64,000 nt of DNA from Wyeomyia smithii. Its lineage: Eukaryota; Arthropoda; Insecta; Diptera; Culicidae. Of the stretch, positions 10,801 to 22,829 are shown piece by piece. The stretch spans positions 262,366,494-262,430,493 of the forward strand of contig NC_073696.1 of the NCBI RefSeq assembly GCF_029784165.1, given 5' to 3'. The first letter of the stretch is position 1. Every line of letters starts with the position of its first letter. A model generated the notes under the pieces. It did not search any database and was not told the DNA's origin. It worked only from the letters and a program-made list of their open reading frames with translations. The position numbers and the translations under genes were made by a program.

Positions 10801-12480
10801 GGTTTTGAACTCCACCTTTTTTAAAATTATAAATTATAATTTATTTCTTACTTAAACGCCAAGCAGTTCACCCTTACTAAGGGTTTAGAGCAGTTTTTTG
10901 AGACTCAAAACCTCTCGATAAGCAGTCTAATACCATAAGAAAGCTTATTATGCTGTCAACAGCGCACAGTGCGTTAAACCATGGACAAAAATCAATCTTT
11001 TTTTTTTTTTCTTTGGATGCACTAAGTACCCACAAGTGTTCACGAGTACCTCCTGGGTTGGAAACAACTATTGATAAGCTTGAGGAAGCATCACTTACAA
11101 GCACAGCAAATATCAGTGTCAGGAGCCGACGTTTAAATCTCATTTCGTGATTAATTTCCGCTGGTTTTCAAAACGTTGGTAAAACTTTAGGATACTTCTT
11201 GGATTTAAATAAAATAAAATGGAAAATAACAATCAGATTAGTAAATTATATAATAAATGTATTAAATATAGAGGTGCTCAGTTTCGATGCGTCTGTGAGT
11301 AATCGATATGATTAATTTGATACTAATCATTGGAACAATGAAACTAAATGTTTGATGACCATTCAAAAAAGTTCCACCGAGTTCTTTTCTAAAATATGTA
11401 TTAAAAGTTTGCATAAATTGTCTACTGCAAAATGTATATGGTCTAGCTGCAACTTTCTGCAACTCTGTGAGATTTTTGATTATTATTACAAAAAAAAAAA
11501 CGTTTGTTCATAAGAAATACCAATTATTTGTGGAGTAACGGCCGTCATTTTCATCAGTATTTAAACATGTTTTGAGCCGTAAAAAATGCATTAAAATTTT
11601 TTTTACGGTAAAGTTAAACTTCGTGTTTTAAAAAACGATCGTTCAACGACTAGGGAATTCGATAACGAACATTAAAAAAAAAAGATGAAGGAAATCGGTT
11701 CAGTGGTTTTACCGCTAGCGTAAACACGGCAAAATCATTTTTTGAGAAACATAATTCCGGGATAAAGTTTCAAGTTTAGCTTAGGGGCTATCCACATACC
11801 ACGTGGACAGATTTTTAACGATTTATTTGACAAAATCATGTAGTTTTTTTTTTTTTTGTGTTACCTTACACTTAACGCACTGTTATTTTATTTTATTTGT
11901 AACATTTATTCATAAGTAATATTCATGTCTTTCTGCTGATGGTAAAATTATCGCGCAAATCCTTTCTTTTGGTGGTAATTTATTATATTTTTCCACCAAA
12001 CAATTTTTTAAACAAACATAGAAAATAATTTCAAATATTCAGTTTGTTAAAAACCTTAAAATATTGTATTTTGAAAAGCAAAAAAAAAACTCTTCATTTC
12101 AATTGGCGTAGAATAAATAAATATAAAATAGATCTACTTCATAACTAAAATATGGCGTAGCATAAAAATATCATCCAATCACAATAAGAATAATTTTTGG
12201 TTTTTATAAGGTGCTTTGAAATTAGTTTTATAGTAATCTTTCAAGCAAGCCAGAAAATCAATTCGAAAATCTGTAATTTTTATTGTTGGAAATACCACTC
12301 GGAAAATTTTACATCACATTTATTTCAAAACTCTGATTTGTGTACACACCAGAATTCGTGGAGAATATGGTTGCTCTTCGTTTAATTTATGTACAATTCC
12401 TAGCCTATGATCGTTCGACGCTAAACTTCACCCGTAATAGTTATTCCGGTACCCCACACATGCCCTCCGGACCGGTGCAG
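10801..12480. other. AT-rich intron sequence with one MITE half
   Basis: No gene seen. At 11783-11810, TTAGGGGCTATCCACATACC followed by ACGTGGAC resembles one end of the palindromic MITE at 31861-32018. No partner end was found nearby. The final CAG at 12478-12480 is a candidate splice acceptor for the 5' UTR intron of the TRIM37-like gene. Confidence 0.45.
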
Positions 12481-12491
12481 GTGTGGTGCGT

Positions 12492-14564
12492 ATGATGGAA
12501 AATCGTAATGGCCGCGATCGAAACAACAACAACCTAGCAACTGTCCTACCAAACGGAACTATTCTTCGTAAGTTGAAAGCGAAACATAGCGGCGAGTGTC
12601 TACTGTGCTGGAAGGAAGCCCGCAGTCCCAAGTGCCTGTGTCCTAAGTGTTCCAAACAGTACTGCTTCCAATGCATACGCAAATGGCTAACGGATAATAA
12701 AACTAAATTCAGTGAGTGCCCAAATTGTAAGTCTCGGTTGCCGATCGATGATCTGGTTCGGTGTGCTGCCGGTCTGTTGGTTAACGGTAACAACCTGGAC
12801 GCTGCTATCCCGGAGAACTGCGAGAAGCTGTGTCGCACCAATGGATCCGAGTCCGGTTCGATAAGACTTGTAGTGAAGGTAATCGAAAATGATACCCTAG
12901 ACGATCGATTGATTAACGGGAATGCCGCCAACATCGACCAAATGGTTAACGGTGCGGCACCGGGTAAAATGTTCGCCATCAATGGGCGCCAAACAAAAAA
13001 GTCGAAAGAGCCAAAGGGAAAACAAATCCAAACCTCAAGTCAGTCGAAAAACAATGTGAAAAATGAGGTAACGAATTTAAGCAATGGGATTGCTAACATT
13101 GGTGAACCGGTGGAACGTACAATTTTTAACGGCCTCACCGAGAATGGACAAAGTCAAAAAGATACTAACCAACGAGCCAAAAATGGATATAAGCCCGTTT
13201 TGGAGGCTCCAACAAATGAAAAGATCATACCGGAAAGGGAAACTCAAATCGAGAGCAAACTTGCGCCTGCACATCGAACTCCTCTGCAACCGCTATGCAA
13301 CGATCAGGACAGTTGTCAAACGTTCTGTCTGCTACACTCACTGCCACTGCTTCTGTTTTGCTTGTCCTGCAATCGCTGCATCTGCGAAACCTGCGCCTTC
13401 CGGGATGAATCACACTCCGCTCACAGTTTCCAGCAAATTTCCACGATTTACGATGCCAAACTGGAGAGAATCCGGCAGGAGCTTGCTGCAGTTACGGCGT
13501 ACCTGGAGCGCAACGGAAGGGTGATCCAGAGTGTCGAACGTAACATCGACTGGGTAAAAGCATCGAAAGCTCGTAAGCTGCAGGAGCTCAGCCGATTGCT
13601 GCATATCGAGGCGGAATGCATCGAACGGCAAATCAATCGAAAGTTGACGCTTCTGCAGGATCAGAAAGACGCGGTAGCTAACGAGATTTTTCGGGTGACT
13701 TCGGCGTATAACAAGCTAGAAGCTGAACTGAAAGCCTGTTCGAAGCCGGAACTGCTGGTAAAAAATGGCGAATTTCTTAGAAGGTGCAGCCTGCTGGTGG
13801 AAATCACTGAAGGTCCTTTCGGTCACCAAGCTGTGCCGACTGATTTGGAATGGTAATGATTTTTTTACGCCATCTCACCCAGTTGTTGGCAACACTCTCT
13901 TAAGTTTTTGGCCCCTTTTCGCTCAAATTAGCGATAGCATCAAACGCACAAAATTTATTAAAATATAAGAGAGTGTTGCTAATTCGAGAGACGAGGTGTG
14001 CTTGAAGCTTCTTCTTCAAACCAGTGTGTAGGATATAAAATACTTCTTCCACTTGCAGCGACTTCATTCCCGAGTTTCGATCGGAAGTCTTCATCGTTAA
14101 AGACTACCGGGCAATCGAACCCATCGAAGAATGTCGAACATCGGACGTTCTGTACGACGTGATCGGTTTCGGTTGGCGGTTGCACGCCTGGAAAAGTGAT
14201 CATCTGTCGGTTACGTTGATGATGACCGAAGGTGTCACTGGAAGGTGCGATTTCGCAAGCAAAGCCCCCCCGTCAGCAGTGACTGATCGTATTTCGTTAC
14301 TTCCAGATACGAGTACTGCATCGAGCTGCTCCACGAAACGGACCCCAGCAGATCACTCAAGCTCACCCAGATCGATCATTTTGAATTGCACCAGACCGGA
14401 CCGGTGCATGATCTGATCGAAAACGAACGGCTAGTCAGCGAGGGCTTCCTAAGTGCGGCCAACGACACACTCAAGATAAAGTTCTCCGTGCGGCCACCGA
14501 CGATAGTGATGAAGAGTCGCTACCAGCAGGAGTACATCGACCGGACACGAAAGGATAATGTCAA
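12492..14564 (+). CDS. TRIM37: TRIM37-like E3 ubiquitin ligase, exons 1-3 (RING, B-box, coiled coil, MATH1)
   Basis: First three coding exons of an eight-exon gene: 12492-13852, 14059-14244 and 14307-14564. Introns are GT..AG (GTAATG..TTGCAG, GTGCGA..TTCCAG, then GTAAGT). The start is ATG at 12492, with a second ATG at 12495. Residues 36-79 form a RING with eight cysteines in a C-x2-C-x10-C-x2-C-x4-C-x2-C-x14-C-x2-C spacing, close to TRIM37. A ~195-residue Asn/Gly-rich linker follows, far longer than in vertebrate TRIM37. A B-box lies at about 276-318 (CLLH..CLSC..CETC..H..H) and a coiled coil at about 325-440, including the CSKPELLVKNGEFL stretch like the TRIM37 CSKSEL region. Exons 2-3 encode the first MATH domain, residues 455-585 (GFGWRLHAW; YEYCIELLHE). 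Family members monoubiquitinate histone H2A and control peroxisome import and centrioles. That role here is inferred from homology. Confidence 0.9.
13889..13979. repeat. 91-bp inverted-repeat insertion in the first coding intron
   Basis: GCAACACTCTCTTA at 13889-13902 is the exact reverse complement of TAAGAGAGTGTTGC at 13966-13979. The inner 63 bp is AT-rich. This looks like a very small MITE inside the intron between exons 1 and 2. Confidence 0.5.
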
Positions 14565-15230
14565 GTAAGTATTACTCACTTATTTTTAGTTTCATTTCGA
14601 GCTGATTCATAGCTGGGGTTTTGGAAGACCGTAGCAGCAGCAGGGGTTCAGTGACCTTGGGATGCTGTACGAAAGCGAGTAACAAGTTGACACACCTTCA
14701 TGTTGAAACCACATTTTGTTGAGTGATTTTTCATCTATGTTTGTTTTTTTTCACGATCAAACTGCCGCGCCGTGGTCCCACCACCAGCAAGATGATAGAG
14801 ACATAACCTGTTGCTGCTCGCAGGTTGGATATTTTGTTACAGCATATGTAGAGAGAAATCGATCTCATCGGTGATTGGTAATGAGCTTCTGAGGGTTGTG
14901 AAAGAATCGTAAAAAAATAAATGTTGAGAGGAATTTTACATAAAAAATAATCTGACAATAAAAGTACAGATCAAATTGGGTCATTTTCAGTTCGGATGAA
15001 ATTTGGTTTGCCGTGAGAAACATTTCACTATAGAATAGTTTCTGAATGAGGACGTCATAGAGGAATGCAATTCGGAACACGAATATGAATAAAGGCTATC
15101 CTAGAACTGGTTGCAACGTACTGAGTTGTTCCTATAAGCAAAGAGTTTTTGGAAAAATATTATTCCCTCTTGTCTGACTTCTAGTTTATTTCGAGTTCGT
15201 TTTTTTGAGTCTCTCTATCCTGATGGTTTC
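14565..15230. other. Start of the 24-kb intron 3, nothing recognised
   Basis: Begins with the donor GTAAGTATT after exon 3. Short unrelated ORFs only. No tRNA or repeat recognised. Confidence 0.5.
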
Positions 15231-15299
15231 ATTTGTATGTTCTGTCTGGATCAATCTTTTCTATGGATTGAAGAATTCCAGACTCATTCCAAGTTGAAT

Positions 15300-15730
15300 T
15301 TTTTTAAGTTGGAGCATCAATCAGCCCCGTTTCGGTATACGGAGGGGAGGCATCTGCAACCAGCTAGTAAATATCGTCTTAAAAAGTGCAAAAGCAAACC
15401 GCCAAACTTTGACTCGGCAATCGACTGCGCAAGTAGAACTACGCGCTTTTTTACTCTCGCCCTCCGCCCAAATGCAACCGGATCGGGTGTAAGCTGCCTT
15501 CGAGATTGAGCGCGGTGTCGAAGATTTTTTTTTTTTTCGTTGTCGGTTTAAGTGTTTTGGCGGCTAAATGGCGCGATATGCGATGGTGTTGTTTTGGCAG
15601 AATCTGCACTGATGGGGCCCTGACTTGTTTGGCCTGGCTTCTAAATAGTCGTGTTACGACCCGATTCAATCGGTCAGTTACTGCAGCAGCGTCGAGCGCG
15701 CCGCACCAGCATGAAAATGTTGGGCGGGGA
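15300..15730 (+). promoter_or_regulatory. GC-richer island in intron 3 with initiator-like and MTE-like motifs
   Basis: This 430-bp island is much GC-richer than the surrounding intron. At 15674-15679, TCAGTT fits the arthropod initiator (A at 15676 as +1). At +18 to +27 (15693-15702), CGAGCGCGCC matches 8 of 10 positions of the motif ten element consensus CSARCSSAAC. A short ATG-initiated frame starts at 15711 but closes quickly. It could be an internal promoter or enhancer. Chance matches are possible in GC-rich DNA. Confidence 0.22.
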
Positions 15731-15962
15731 AGTGTTTTGTTGGTTTTCTAGGATTTAGCATGCGAAATAGATGTTGATGAAATTGTTATTGCTTTAATTT
15801 AATTTTTATTGCCTAGGCATTCACAATGGAAATCAAAGTTCTTTTATAATTTTAGCTGAAAATAGTTCTAAGAATATGGGTTCGAAACGTTTTATTGCTT
15901 TATAGATCACAACAAGATTGGTTAATTTCTTATCCTTTTCCTAAATGTAGAACTTGTGATAC

Positions 15963-16416
15963 ACCGTAAAACGGGGCTAATAGAAATAGTCTCCGTGATA
16001 TCTTGCAGTGTAAAAAAACTGTAATTTCTAAAACGAATATGAAAGCTTTTAAACATGAATCTAACCTTCCTCAATCAAGAATGTAAATATTATTTTGATA
16101 AATAAATTATTCTATTATAAATGTAGCATGTTTCTATTCGCCCGCAACTGGGCTATGAAGTTCTGACCAATATGGGCTGACCAAACTTGGCTTCCATAGG
16201 CAAATTTTTGGCACTCGGACACGCTCTGAACTTGAGCCTCCATTTTATATTTTTTAAGAACCTGACAGTTATGCTTGGATTTGTTCACTATTAAACTATT
16301 CGAGAAATTTTTTTACATGATTCTTTAATGATAACAAAGATTTGAAATAACAATTTTCAAGCTCACAGGTTTAGTTTCTATTCGCCCCACTGTTTTTATT
16401 TACCCCGTTTTACGGT
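15963..16416. mobile_element. MITE with 14-bp perfect terminal inverted repeats
   Basis: ACCGTAAAACGGGG at 15963-15976 is matched by its exact reverse complement CCCCGTTTTACGGT at 16403-16416. The internal 426 bp is non-coding and contains two further TTCTATTCGCCC motifs at about 16132 and 16375. Superfamily not determinable from the ends alone. Confidence 0.6.
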
Positions 16417-18990
16417 ACTGGGGCTCGTTACTAAACCACATGGTCCTATGTTGACCAAATTATTCCGGTAATTCGTTTATTTCTACAAATAGTTGAGTTT
16501 CAGTTTTGAAAAAATAAAACAATTATCTTTCTCGTAACTTAAAATTTTATGTTAATTTAAAACTTGCTCAAAAGGTTTCAATTGAAGGTGAAATACAGGT
16601 TTTTATACCAATGTTTTATATAAATTTGTTCTGTTCGAGTCTGATTGATCCTCCTTTTGGCGTGTAAATAGACTTGGCCATAAGTGTTTTCGTTACAAAT
16701 TGTTTATATGTTAATATATTTTTTATCGTGATTTTATGTATCTGGAGTATTCTTTCAAACAGGTTTATCAATATAGACACATCCAATCAAAATTTTTTAA
16801 TTGTTTTTTTTTTTTTTTGTTAGAAAAGATACACAAAAAATGACTTAAATGTTACACTATAGTTATGAAATAGGCATCGAATGACCGCAAAACCACAAAA
16901 AATGATTTGGAAATACGCAAAATCTAATCGATTATTTTTGTTCTGAATAAAATTTTACACGTATAGAAACTAAGTATTTACGGTAGATGGAAAAAAGTTT
17001 CAGACGAATAAGTAATTTTTAAAACAGCGTAGGTATTTTGACACTGACTTCATTCAACGCATTGTAGCTCAAAAACCTTTGGTTGTACCGAAAAACTATC
17101 TGAGAATAGAGCATCCTTGTAAAATATATGTGAGAAAAAAAAATTCACTAGAAAAAAACAAATAAACACTAAATTTTAATTTACATGCAATAACTAAAAC
17201 TGGGATTGTTAACGACAATACTGCGCGCTTGTTTCTTGCTAGAAAAGGCTATATTTTGAATAGAAAATAACACCCACTCGAAAATTTTAGGGAAGTTTCG
17301 AGATTATGGCAAAACTTTTTAACGATAAAGACGAATAATTAAAACAATATACGGGTTACTTGAACCGATATCTTTGTGCTTCCGAAAACCATCCACATAT
17401 GTAACAAATTCGGTGTCAGAAGTGGGATGGCGAGAAAAATATCTTTTGTTCAGAAATCGAAGTTATACTCGTACGGAGAGCACATTTTGTGAATAAACAT
17501 AACAAGCAGCTCAAGCAATTCCCGAATTCATGAAGGCATTGTCTGCGATGTTCGCTCAAGCGCTTAAATCATCTAAGAGAAATGCTATCAAGCACGCCAA
17601 TCACAGTGGAAGGTCTCTATACAAAAGTCGGAAAAAAACTAAAAGTCTATTTTATATGATTGGAAATTACATATTATTACAATTTTGGAGTGGTGAACTC
17701 ATTTCTGATGAGAGAAAATGTTGAAAATAGTAATTTATGCATCTAAAGTGCCGTTAGACCTTTCTCATAATCAGATTTTTGTTTCTGCTTCAATCTTGCT
17801 TAAAATTTTGATAGGAGAACCGCTCTTATATTTATATTAACACCTATATTCATCTCGTTGCTCTTATTTGTTCAATTTACTGTAAAATTGTACTTTTTTT
17901 AAGTAAAAGTAGTTTTATTTTACCTCTTATTTAAGTCGAGTAGTCGGAAGTTAAGAGCGACGAGAAGAGCGAAATAAAAGCGATGGGAAGAATATAGGTG
18001 CTAAGATGAATATTCTGGTGGTTCCCACACTTGTTCTTCGTCGAAAAATTTTAGAATCGCATTTTTTTTGTCTGGTTCTTAGGGTACTAACGGCTTTTAA
18101 GCCGTTTGACCAATTCAAGATCTTTCTGCGACAAGTTAAAGGTCTTTTGAGGAAAATTATGAGATCATATGGTAGTTTATTTCAGCGTCAGTGAAAATAT
18201 GAAAGACGATATATTTTTATCTCATCAATTCAATTTATTCTCTCTTTATACATCTTGCAGTACTGAAAGCGGTTTAAAAGTTTATATAAAAATGCTTGAA
18301 ACTACTGGAAAAAATTTCATGTATACTTCCCAGTCATTCATGTTGTTCAAATGTACGAAATTGAATATTTTACAACTGATCACCATACGTCTCCATAGTT
18401 TTATTTTCAAAACGGGACCCAAAAATTTGAAAAGTACAATAAATTCACCATTGATTGTTGATTATCTGATCGTTCCGAACTGTTTCACAAGATTGTACGG
18501 TAGAAATGAAATTAGAATATTTTTTTGGCATCCCTGCAATATGTTTCACCTCGATTGAGAAACTGGTTATATTTTTGGAAAGTCTTAAAAATCAAACAAA
18601 AAGTAGACAAATTTCCCGTCAAAATGAAACTTGTTGAATCAAAATCGGACCAAAACTAAGGAAGTTTCAGGTGTTTAAAGTTGAGCTAAAAATTGTGATT
18701 TCAAACATGAAAATCATCGAAATTGCCTGATATAGCAACATTTGCGTGCGATTAAAAACTGATATCTCAACCGATTGTCATGAAACTTTGGGAAAAAGTC
18801 ATTTACACTTTGAGAATCTTCGGAAAAATGCAAAATATCAAAAATATTGACATGAAAAATCGAGGTTTTTTCCGGGCTTCGACCACTGTGCAATGTTGGC
18901 CAACGCAATACACAGAATGACGCTGCCGTTCCACTACCAAGAGTTCCGTCTTTTGCGATGATTGAGTACCGACAGAAGGTTCGTCCGTAT
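16417..18990. other. AT-rich intronic stretch, nothing recognised
   Basis: Short frames (for example 17530-17724 and 18169-18558) are AT-driven and show no domain. Nothing supports a gene. Confidence 0.45.
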
Positions 18991-18999
18991 CCGACTTCA

Positions 19000-20165
19000 A
19001 CCAGTTCAAATAAGTCCTGCAGTTGAACTATATATCCGAAGCCCAGTACGCAAATTTTGCAAAAGTGAGAGGAGAGTTGAACAACGCTTTGAAATTCGTG
19101 GTAGTCCCTCGTGATACTGCGGAGATTGCCTATCCGAATTTACGATAACACTCGTCAATCATTTCGATAGTGCCAAAAACAAATTCGAGAGCATCAAATT
19201 CAGGCAGGTCGTGCAACAAACAGGCGAAACAGTCGCCCAGTACGTTCTCCATTTGAAGCAAGGGACTGCTTTCTGCGATTTTTTAGACCGTATGTTGATC
19301 GTACAACTACTACACGGGTTAGAGGCGCGAATTATTGCGACGGAATATTTTAAAGAATCCCGAAACGTTTGCTGCTGCGTATGAAACCGCGCACTCTTTG
19401 GAAGCGACCTGTAATACAGCACGAGAAGTCAACTCTGGAACATTGTCAATAATACCGGGAGAAACAAACATGCTTGGTTTTGAAAACCAAGGGCCACAAC
19501 AAGTGGAAAACAGCAAACCAGCAGTAATCATAACAGTGAATCGGGTGCCTGCAACGGTTGTGGTGGTCAACACCTGCGAAATGCGATGCCGTTTTCGCGA
19601 TGTCATCTGCAATAATTGTAAAAGAAAGGGTCACATAGCTGAAGTCTGCAGATCTGGTAAGCCGTCAACGCAAAATTCTTCTAACGACAAGGTGCATTCA
19701 GAAGAGAATCCAGTTTCCGAAGTTGATTTAGTACAGTCGCTAAATAATTACTACATTCCTTTTACTGATAAGAAAATGATAACCATTAAGATCGATGGAC
19801 CCCACTTTATTTGGACGTGAATGGATAGCTCATTTTACACCGCCTCTTCAGTATCGATACGTCTGTTAAAACAATCACAAGCACTAACAGCTGAGCAACT
19901 GTCGAAACTCTTGGACAACTATAATTGCATCTTCAGTGAAGTCCTCGCTAAGCTGATATGAGCACCAGCAAAAGTGCATTTGAACGCAGATATATCTCCA
20001 AAAATTCTCAAAGAAATATTCTCTGCTTTTGGAGCAACCATTACAGGCGTGTCCGACAACGGGCCCCAATTCACGGCTATAGAACTCAAAACTTTCCTGC
20101 AAAAGAGTGGAGTAAAGTTTCACAAACTTTCAGCGCCGTAGCCGTTTCATGCTTTCTCTAAATAA
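19000..20165 (+). pseudogene. Ty3/gypsy-type LTR retrotransposon relic (Gag and pol pieces)
   Basis: The frame 19335-19820 ends with a retroviral-type zinc knuckle, CNNCKRKGHIAEVC, preceded by a degraded first knuckle (ACNGCGGQHLR in another frame), as in Gag of many insect Ty3/gypsy elements. Upstream, frames from 19000 read as shifted Gag sequence. Downstream, about 19880-20000, is a short pre-RT piece (LTAEQLSKLLDNYNCIFSE). It joins directly to an integrase-core fragment, GVSDNGPQFTAIELKTFL. Protease, most RT and RNase H are deleted. No LTRs were identified. Dead element on the sense strand of the intron. Confidence 0.6.
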
Positions 20166-20358
20166 AGTTGCATTTCAATTGAAAAAACAGTGAGAATTCA
20201 TAACATCTAACTAAATCAGTCTAGCAATCCATAGAACGGATTCCTCGTGGTCTATCTTATGTTTCGCATGAGGTAGACTTAATGACACACACACAAGTAA
20301 GCAGCGTAAATGGAATCATCCCCTCACCCCGCATTCTCACTCTTGTGCATGCCACGAT

Positions 20359-20829
20359 TCACTGTAGGGCCACTGGGAGTATCAGCTTCCTATACAGCGC
20401 TAGTTTTGTGCGAGTTTGCAAACTATAGGACCTTAGTTGGCTACGTAGTCCGGAAAAGGCCTCGTTTGCAGCAGCAACTCGTCGTTCCACTTCACGGCTT
20501 TCGTCAACCACTTCAAATCGTCCCCCATCTATCTTCACCTCAGCACCAACACCACGGGAACTCTCACGCTCCCTGCCAGCTACCATGTACTTTGTTTTGG
20601 TAGAATTAAAGACAAGTCCCAATCTCGCAGCTTCCCTCTTGAAAGGCACGTAGGCCTCCTCCACGGCCCTACGGTCGATACTGATTATATCAATGTCGTC
20701 CGCAAAACCAAGAAGCATGTGAGAATTCGTGATGAGCGTGCCGTTTCTTTGCACGTTTGCTCTTCGTACTGCACCTACAAGGGCGATGTTGAACAGCAAC
20801 TGTCCAGCAGCTCCTATCCCAACCTTCAC
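20359..20829 (-). pseudogene. Non-LTR retrotransposon reverse-transcriptase fragment
   Basis: A minus-strand frame of 156 codons contains the RT catalytic motif GFADDIDII followed by AVEEAYVPFKREAARLGL, NSTKTKYM and a post-RT LALYRKLILPVAL segment. This order is diagnostic for non-LTR reverse transcriptase, fingers/palm to thumb. 5' and 3' parts are missing. It may belong to the family of the 7985-8325 fragment. Confidence 0.65.
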
Positions 20830-21420
20830 GAGGGTCCGAGCTGGATACGAGTAACCTTAGCGGGGATCGGGTAACCAACCCCCGGTGAAAACTTTGGTCG
20901 TATGCTGATGGGAAAGGGGTCGTACACTGCTCAACTCCGTTCAGGGAACCATTATTTGGTAAAAAAATGACCGTATAAGATGCATGAAATGCGCCTATGT
21001 GTACAAATCTGGAGGCAGTGCTGAGAAAAATCACCACCTAGAAACTCAAACAGACTGATATCAAGCCAACCTTAGCGTCAAATAATTTTCTACGCACAAA
21101 CATAAACTGTAGCTAGACAACGGTCGCTAGACAGATCGAAATGTTGATTTTCGATGAACACATTTGTTGGTATTTATTCCTCAGTCAAAGTTCACATTCG
21201 TTTATATATTGTCAAAATTCATTATCATCATCACGGAAATGAGAACGAATATCAGTGTCAATAACTTGTACTGAATATTTGTATTACGTTGAGCTCAGAT
21301 GCAATATTCAATATTAAATTTCTGGGCAACCGACTGACCTTGACCAGTTCATACGTAATCACAGCAGCCATCATCGTATATAATTCATATAATTTTTTTT
21401 TAGTTATAACGTTTAATACG
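20830..21420. other. Intronic, nothing recognised
   Basis: No domain or terminal repeat seen. Confidence 0.45.
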
Positions 21421-21421
21421 T

Positions 21422-22201
21422 TTATTCTAATAAATGATATTTCTCATAAATAAGTTCAATCATAATAACAAACTTATTATTTGAATTCATGAACAATTGA
21501 TCAGCTAAATCGACCTGTCTATTGGTGATGATTCTTGGTTTCTTCTGTGTAATTTCATCATCTTTGAATGAACCATGCTCATACGCTTCAAAAGAATGAC
21601 CAGTACGGAAATGCCGGATGATATTCCAGACGTCCAAAACGACTTAGGAATGTTTGCGTTCGCTCCCAACATCAATTTGACATCGCCCACGTGCAGTCAG
21701 CGGTAAAGCAACTTCCTGTAGCGTACGCTTCCCTAAAAGAAGGTTTGTAATGTTGAAGCACTTTTTACAACGTTGAAAACACATGGACGATAACCATAGT
21801 TGCACAAAGCTTTCTAGTTTTGTTAATATCGTTATCATGAGAAGAGCTTCCAGTTGGTATGGCTATCCATTTCAGATTATTTTCGAAATAAAAAAATGTA
21901 ACTGCACTTCAAAAAATATCAGTACCTCAAATCGAAATTGATTTTTTTGCCTTTGAGTTTCATTTTCACGGTTGCTATTTTTGAATTGATAGATAAACCG
22001 ATCCGAATGTCTTCTGTTTCGTTCTTGTTGGGTATTATATTCATTTTGAGACGTCAAGTAACGATGAACACTTTTGTTTAGATCGCATATCGGATAGTGA
22101 AACCGATTGTCATGGTAATATGTATCACCTACACGACGAAAAAGCTGAGTTTCAATGTTGCGAAACTCATTTGATAATTTTAACCACTGTCTGGAGGGCA
22201 T
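21422..22201 (-). other. Minus-strand ORF cluster, possible degraded gene
   Basis: Four minus-strand frames (21422-21637, 21505-21690, 21644-21838, 21872-22201) lie head to tail. The most upstream starts MPSRQWLKLSNEFRNIETQ and is strongly basic and polar for 90 residues. A GGTACT donor-like site (about 21924) and a TTTTAG acceptor-like site (about 21739) could splice it to a following block, but no single splice choice gave me a continuous frame to the end. I recognise no family. Could be a pseudogene or chance. Confidence 0.2.
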
Positions 22202-22290
22202 ATACGTCTATTTTAGAAAAAAATGGTTATGATTTTGTATAACTTCGGAAGCTAACCTCCTAGCACTGAATTTATAACGTACATGATAAC

Positions 22291-22793
22291 TAGGGACAGT
22301 GGTAAATCGCGATTTCGCGGAAGCCGCGAATTCCGCGAAATTCGGCATCAGCCGCGAAATTCATGAAAACCCGCGAAATGCCGCGAAAGTAATGAAAAAT
22401 AGCAACATTCTATGTCATTCATGAAATATTTCGATTTAAAACCTTCGGAATTCATCAAAACCAGCAACATGGACAAGCGATTCCCGGGAACTTGGTAGAT
22501 ACGGAACGCAGCGTGATCCAGTATAACTTGAAAAATACGAGCCTATCGACACCAAAATTTGGCTGAGGACAATTTGACACAGTATGTACTTGTCAATGCA
22601 AAGATATCATGAATCATAAGGTTAAATATATAATTGAATAAACCAGTCAATTAAATATAATGATTAAATAAACCAGTTGTTTCTTGTTTTCCGAAGAAGA
22701 AGGTTGCCGCAAAATTACCGCGAATTTTGAATACTTTCTATTTTGCCACCCGCGAATTTTCAATTTTTTTGCCGCGAATTACCACTGTCTCTA
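22291..22793. mobile_element. hAT-type MITE with 8-bp target-site duplication
   Basis: Ends TAGGGACAGTGGTAA (22291) and TTACCACTGTCTCTA (to 22793) are inverted repeats matching at 14 of 15 positions. They are flanked by the direct repeat ATGATAAC at 22283-22290 and 22794-22801. An 8-bp duplication with TAGGG-like ends is characteristic of the hAT superfamily. Subterminal regions are crowded with CCGCGAAWTT-type motifs in both orientations, likely transposase binding repeats. There is no transposase ORF, so it is non-autonomous. Confidence 0.8.
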
Positions 22794-22829
22794 ATGATAA
22801 CGTACTGTTGCGGAGCTTCCGGACATTCA

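Noticed and set aside
12428..12982. 184-codon minus-strand ORF over TRIM37 exon 1
   Set aside because: Complete shadow of the RING-encoding exon on the other strand; no family features of its own.
13084..13524. 146-codon +2 frame inside exon 1
   Set aside because: Overlaps the linker/B-box coding sequence in another frame; the coding frame has clear domains.
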